Part shown: piece by piece, positions 4,991 through 9,324 of the stretch | How the letters are laid out: each line of letters opens with the position of its first letter | Position numbering within the stretch: position 1 is the first letter of the stretch | Origin: Pseudomonadota bacterium | GTDB taxonomy: Bacteria; Pseudomonadota; Gammaproteobacteria; Burkholderiales; Burkholderiaceae_B | Direction of reading: 5' to 3' | Assembly: GCA_023437255.1 (NCBI GenBank) | Contig: JAEZGR010000301.1 | Span: 1 to 9,324 of the forward strand | DNA: 9,324 nucleotides | The notes under the pieces: generated by a model | The model's input: only the letters and a program-made list of their open reading frames with translations | Database searches by the model: none | What the model was told of the DNA's origin: nothing | Program-made: the position numbers and the translations under genes

Positions 4991-6433
4991 TCACGCGGCG
5001 ATCTCCTCGGGCTGAGGCAGTTCGGCTTCGATGAGCCCCTCGTGCAAGCTGCGTATGGCGGTTTCGTAATCGCTTTCGTCAATCACGAACTGAATATCGA
5101 CCTGTCGCATGGATTGATGGATCGCCAGCACGTCGACGCCGGCGTCTGCCAGTGCACGCACGGTGCGCGAAAGCATGCCGCTGATCTTCATGTCGGATCC
5201 AATCGCGGAAACGATCGCGACGGTCCGGGCCTGGAACTCGGCGTTCGGGAACTCGTTTTCGAGATCGGCAATGATGCGCTTGATCTTGCCCAGCCCCGTA
5301 TCGAGGAAGTGCGTGATGGTGTTGGCGTTGAGGTCTTTGGTGATGATGCGGGCGCGATGCTGGTGGATCGCCTTCACGATGATGCCGTCGTAGCGGTTGG
5401 CACCCATCATGTCCTGATCGAATACCTCGATCGCCATGACACCCTTGCGGCCTGCAATGATCTCCACTTTGGGCTGCGTGCTCACGTATTCCCGCGTGAT
5501 GAGCGTACCGGCGTGATCGGGTTCGAAGGTGTTCTTCACGCGCAGGGGAATATCCATCTGGCGCAGCCCTTTGGCGGCGCGCGGATGAATGGCTTCCATG
5601 CCCAGGTTGGCCAGCTGATCGGCCACATCGTAGTTGGTGCGGCCGATAGGCACGACCTTCTCGGTGCCCACCATGCGCGGGTCGGCGCTGCTCAGGTGGA
5701 ACTCTTTGTGAATGATCGCCTCCCGGGCGTTGCTGACAACGGCCAGGCGAGCGAAGGTCATTTCGCTGTAGCCCCGGTCGAAGGTCCGCACCATTCCCTC
5801 TTCGCACTGGCAGTAGCCGGTAACGATGGGCAACTCGTTCTCGAGGTCCATGTCGTCGAAGGCCATGCGCAGACGTTCATCGAGCGGCAGCAGGGTCGCA
5901 TCACGCCAGCCGGTCAGATCCATGAAGCGGGCAGCGACGCCTTCGCGGCGCAGAAGCGCAGCCATGTTGTAGGCGGAATGCACTTCGCCCAGCGACGCCA
6001 GCAGTTCCCGCAGCGTGGTCAGATGCTCCGCCAACTGGAAGTGACCATAGGTGCAGACGCGTCTCAGGTCCTGCAGGCAGCTGCGCACGCCTTCCATGCG
6101 TTCGGTGATGAAGCGGTCGGCATCGTGGCGGTCGGCGCCTTCGCCGAAAAGGCGTGCATTGTGAGCCAGCATGGCCGAGAGCGCGCGGTCCAGCTGGGCT
6201 TCCCATTCGGTGCCGCTGACGTCTTCTGCCTTGCCTGCGAACAGAGCGTAGACACCGGGGTCGCCGCCACGCTTGTGTTCCAGCAGCATATCGGTAATGC
6301 CACCGTATGCCGACACTACAAAAATACGCCCGTAGGGCCGCTGCTCATGACCGCCGTGAAGGACGATGTTGTCGCGCACGGCGGCATAGTCGTTCATCGA
6401 CGTGCCACCGATCTTCTCGACAGTATGTTGCAT
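4991..6433 (-). CDS. ask: Ectoine-cluster-specific aspartokinase
   Basis: A 480-residue aspartate kinase (L-aspartate + ATP to 4-phospho-L-aspartate), the entry step to aspartate-semialdehyde. The N-terminal kinase signature is KIGGTSM (7-13). The kinase core contains GYSEMTFA (221-228), LSSADPR (248-253 region) and AIHPRA (281-286). Two ACT regulatory domains follow: about 322-390 (VEIIAGRKGVMAIEVFDQDM) and about 403-470 (VAIVSAIGSDMKISG). Length, the KIGGTSM motif and position directly after ectD match the Ask_Ect branch found in ectoine clusters, reported to be less feedback-inhibited than housekeeping aspartokinases. AAGGGA precedes ATG 6433, and only 14 nt separate it from the ectD stop, so translational coupling is likely. 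The ACT domains are intact, so some effector control probably remains. Confidence 0.95.
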   Translation of the reverse strand: MQHTVEKIGGTSMNDYAAVRDNIVLHGGHEQRPYGRIFVVSAYGGITDMLLEHKRGGDPGVYALFAGKAEDVSGTEWEAQLDRALSAMLAHNARLFGEGADRHDADRFITERMEGVRSCLQDLRRVCTYGHFQLAEHLTTLRELLASLGEVHSAYNMAALLRREGVAARFMDLTGWRDATLLPLDERLRMAFDDMDLENELPIVTGYCQCEEGMVRTFDRGYSEMTFARLAVVSNAREAIIHKEFHLSSADPRMVGTEKVVPIGRTNYDVADQLANLGMEAIHPRAAKGLRQMDIPLRVKNTFEPDHAGTLITREYVSTQPKVEIIAGRKGVMAIEVFDQDMMGANRYDGIIVKAIHQHRARIITKDLNANTITHFLDTGLGKIKRIIADLENEFPNAEFQARTVAIVSAIGSDMKISGMLSRTVRALADAGVDVLAIHQSMRQVDIQFVIDESDYETAIRSLHEGLIEAELPQPEEIAA

Positions 6434-6447
6434 GTTCTGGTTCCCTT

Positions 6448-7401
6448 TCAGGATGGGCGGAAGTCGTCCGCCGTGTTCCTGCGTATCGTGAGCGGCTTGA
6501 ACTCTTCGCGGGTGGCGATGAACTCGGGCCGGGGCGGTTGGTTGCAGAACGGGGCCTGCACCGCGTTGCTCACGGCGTTATAGACAAAGAAGGCGTTCGA
6601 GCGCGGCAAGTGGGTGATATTGCTGTTCGAGCCATGCATCAGGTTGCAGTCGAAGATCAGCACCGAACCCGCGGGGCCGGCGGTATCGACCAGACCGCCT
6701 TCATTGGCCAAGCGTGTCAGGTTTTCATCGCTGGGGACGCCGATCTCTTGCGCCTGCAGCGACATCTGGTAGTTGTCGGGCGGTGTTTCGCCTTCACACA
6801 CCACGTAGTGCTTGTGCGAACCGGGCATGACCAGCAGCGGCCCGTTGTGCGGCGTGTTGTCGGTCAGTGAAATCGAAATGCTCAGTGCGCGCGGCAGCGG
6901 CATTCCGTCTTCAATGTGCCAGGTCTCGAAATCTGAGTGCCAATAGAACTCCTTGCCATGAAAACCCGGCTTGTAGTTCATTCGCGTCTGGTGCAGATAA
7001 ACGTCGTCGCCCAGCAGGTAAGACGCGAGGCCGGCCAGTCGCTCATCGGCAGCCAGCTTTGCGAACACGGCGCTCAGCGCGTGCACCTTGAAGATGGAGC
7101 GCACCTGGCGCGAGCCGCGCTCGGTAATCACTTCCGGGCGGTCGAGTGCTTCTGCCTGATGGCGCAGCCGTTCGAGTTCCGCCTGCAGGGCCGCCACCTC
7201 TTCTGGAGAAAAGACGTCGCGCAGAACCAAAAACCCTTCGCGCTCGTAGCGGTCGATCAGGGCCCTGTCGACGGGGGCTTGCGTTTTGTCGTCAGCCCAC
7301 ACCGTTGGGTGCTTGCGGGGCACGATCTCGGCCTTTGAGCCGCCCCGCGATGGATAAAGATCGACGCGGGAGGTTTCCCGCTCCAGTGTTTCAGTATTCA
7401 T
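6448..7401 (-). CDS. ectD: Ectoine 5-hydroxylase
   Basis: A 317-residue Fe(II)/2-oxoglutarate-dependent dioxygenase that converts ectoine to (4S,5S)-5-hydroxyectoine, a thermoprotective osmolyte. The EctD signature FYWHSDFETWHIEDGMPLPR occupies residues 152-171. It supplies iron ligands His155 and Asp157; His256 in NLMHGSN completes the facial triad. Arg267, 11 residues later, is placed to bind 2-oxoglutarate; all four correspond with an 8-9 residue offset to residues characterised in EctD of Virgibacillus salexigens. The signature separates it from proline hydroxylases and other PhyH-family enzymes. ATG 7401 lies 2 nt after the ectC stop, with GGAGGG inside the end of ectC as ribosome binding site, indicating tight coupling. 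It implies that the organism makes hydroxyectoine as well as ectoine. Confidence 0.97.
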   Translation of the reverse strand: MNTETLERETSRVDLYPSRGGSKAEIVPRKHPTVWADDKTQAPVDRALIDRYEREGFLVLRDVFSPEEVAALQAELERLRHQAEALDRPEVITERGSRQVRSIFKVHALSAVFAKLAADERLAGLASYLLGDDVYLHQTRMNYKPGFHGKEFYWHSDFETWHIEDGMPLPRALSISISLTDNTPHNGPLLVMPGSHKHYVVCEGETPPDNYQMSLQAQEIGVPSDENLTRLANEGGLVDTAGPAGSVLIFDCNLMHGSNSNITHLPRSNAFFVYNAVSNAVQAPFCNQPPRPEFIATREEFKPLTIRRNTADDFRPS

Positions 7402-7403
7402 GC

Positions 7404-7802
7404 TCAGCCCTCCACCGATTCGGCTTCCAGCGGGTAAGCGCCCGTCGCGTCATGCACTTCCTTGCCATTCAGGGGCGGGTTGAAGACGCAGGCGCAGGTG
7501 ATCTCTTCCTTGACGCGCACGACGTGACGGTCGTTCTTGTCGAGCAAGTACAGCGTGCCGGGGGCGAGGGGATACACCTTGCCATCGTCGAGATTCTCGA
7601 TCTCGCCGCTACCGCTGATCACGTACACCGATTCAAGGTGATTCTGATAATGCATGGGCGTTTCTGTGCCCGTATACAGCGTGGTGATGTGGAATGAGAA
7701 ACCCATGTTGTCGCTCTTCAGAGCGAGTCGGCAGCTGTCCCAGGTCTGTGCCTTCACCAGGCGGTCGGTATTGCGACATTCTTCAAGAGTGCGAACGATC
7801 AT
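7404..7802 (-). CDS. ectC: L-ectoine synthase
   Basis: A 132-residue cupin that cyclises N-gamma-acetyl-L-2,4-diaminobutyrate to ectoine with loss of water. The metal ligands known from Paenibacillus lautus EctC are at the same positions: Glu57 (NHLESVY), Tyr85 (GTLYLLD) and His93 (DRHVV). The GSGEIE turn (64-69) and the glycine/proline cupin turns are intact. Length is typical for the family. The start is ATG 7802 ([12 protein letters not shown]), with GGAGA upstream; a longer in-frame opening to 7919 overlaps the ectB end and does not resemble EctC. Spacing is 46 nt after ectB and 2 nt before ectD. Cytoplasmic. Confidence 0.97.
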   Translation of the reverse strand: MIVRTLEECRNTDRLVKAQTWDSCRLALKSDNMGFSFHITTLYTGTETPMHYQNHLESVYVISGSGEIENLDDGKVYPLAPGTLYLLDKNDRHVVRVKEEITCACVFNPPLNGKEVHDATGAYPLEAESVEG

Positions 7803-7848
7803 TTTTTCTCCAATTGGTTTTCGATAAGAGCGGTTCAGCTTCGGCGCC

Positions 7849-9324
<1,476 letters not shown>

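Noticed and set aside
5042..6583. 513-codon open frame on the + strand
   Set aside because: It lies antisense to ask and the end of ectD, both with full family motifs. Its His/Val/Gly-rich translation matches no family and is a GC-driven shadow.

Overview
The window looks like a chromosomal segment of a betaproteobacterium, most likely of the Burkholderiales/Alcaligenaceae. This rests on gene content, order and moderately high GC with G/C-rich third codon positions; no rRNA or phylogenetic marker is present. It splits into two parts.

Left part (1-4328), mostly + strand and accessory-like. A strong intrinsic terminator (112-139) closes an operon that lies off the left edge. A gene-poor stretch follows, then a Fic-domain protein (591-1214). 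A convergent 63-codon ORF (1245-1436) comes next, and then a two-gene unit: an L-asparaginase-type amidohydrolase (1588-2586) and a tartrate/D-malate dehydrogenase of the DmlA/TtuC type (2611-3687). After a long intergenic region lies a small unrecognised basic protein (4086-4328).

Right part (4335-9324), all on the - strand. This is a hydroxyectoine gene cluster in transcription order ectA (only its last codons inside the window)-ectB-ectC-ectD-ask-mscS-like. The specialised aspartokinase feeds L-aspartate into aspartate-semialdehyde. EctB transaminates this to diaminobutyrate, EctA acetylates it, EctC cyclises it to ectoine and EctD hydroxylates ectoine to 5-hydroxyectoine. The small MscS-type channel at the end could release osmolytes on down-shock. 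The ectA-ectB junction is unusually long (169 nt) and holds an inverted repeat; the other biosynthetic junctions are short (2, 14 and 46 nt).

The most unusual signal is non-coding. Two diverged copies of the same roughly 200-bp intergenic element lie upstream of fic (about 373-582) and upstream of the small ORF (about 3783-3989). Each is bounded by the same perfect 10-bp inverted repeat, CTGTGGATAA ... TTATCCACAG, containing consensus DnaA boxes. Outer spacing is nearly equal (193 and 189 bp), several internal blocks sit at matching offsets, and both 3' arms carry a 3-nt bulge in the same place. The element could be a dispersed DnaA-binding repeat or a structured RNA/UTR family; the sequence alone does not decide.
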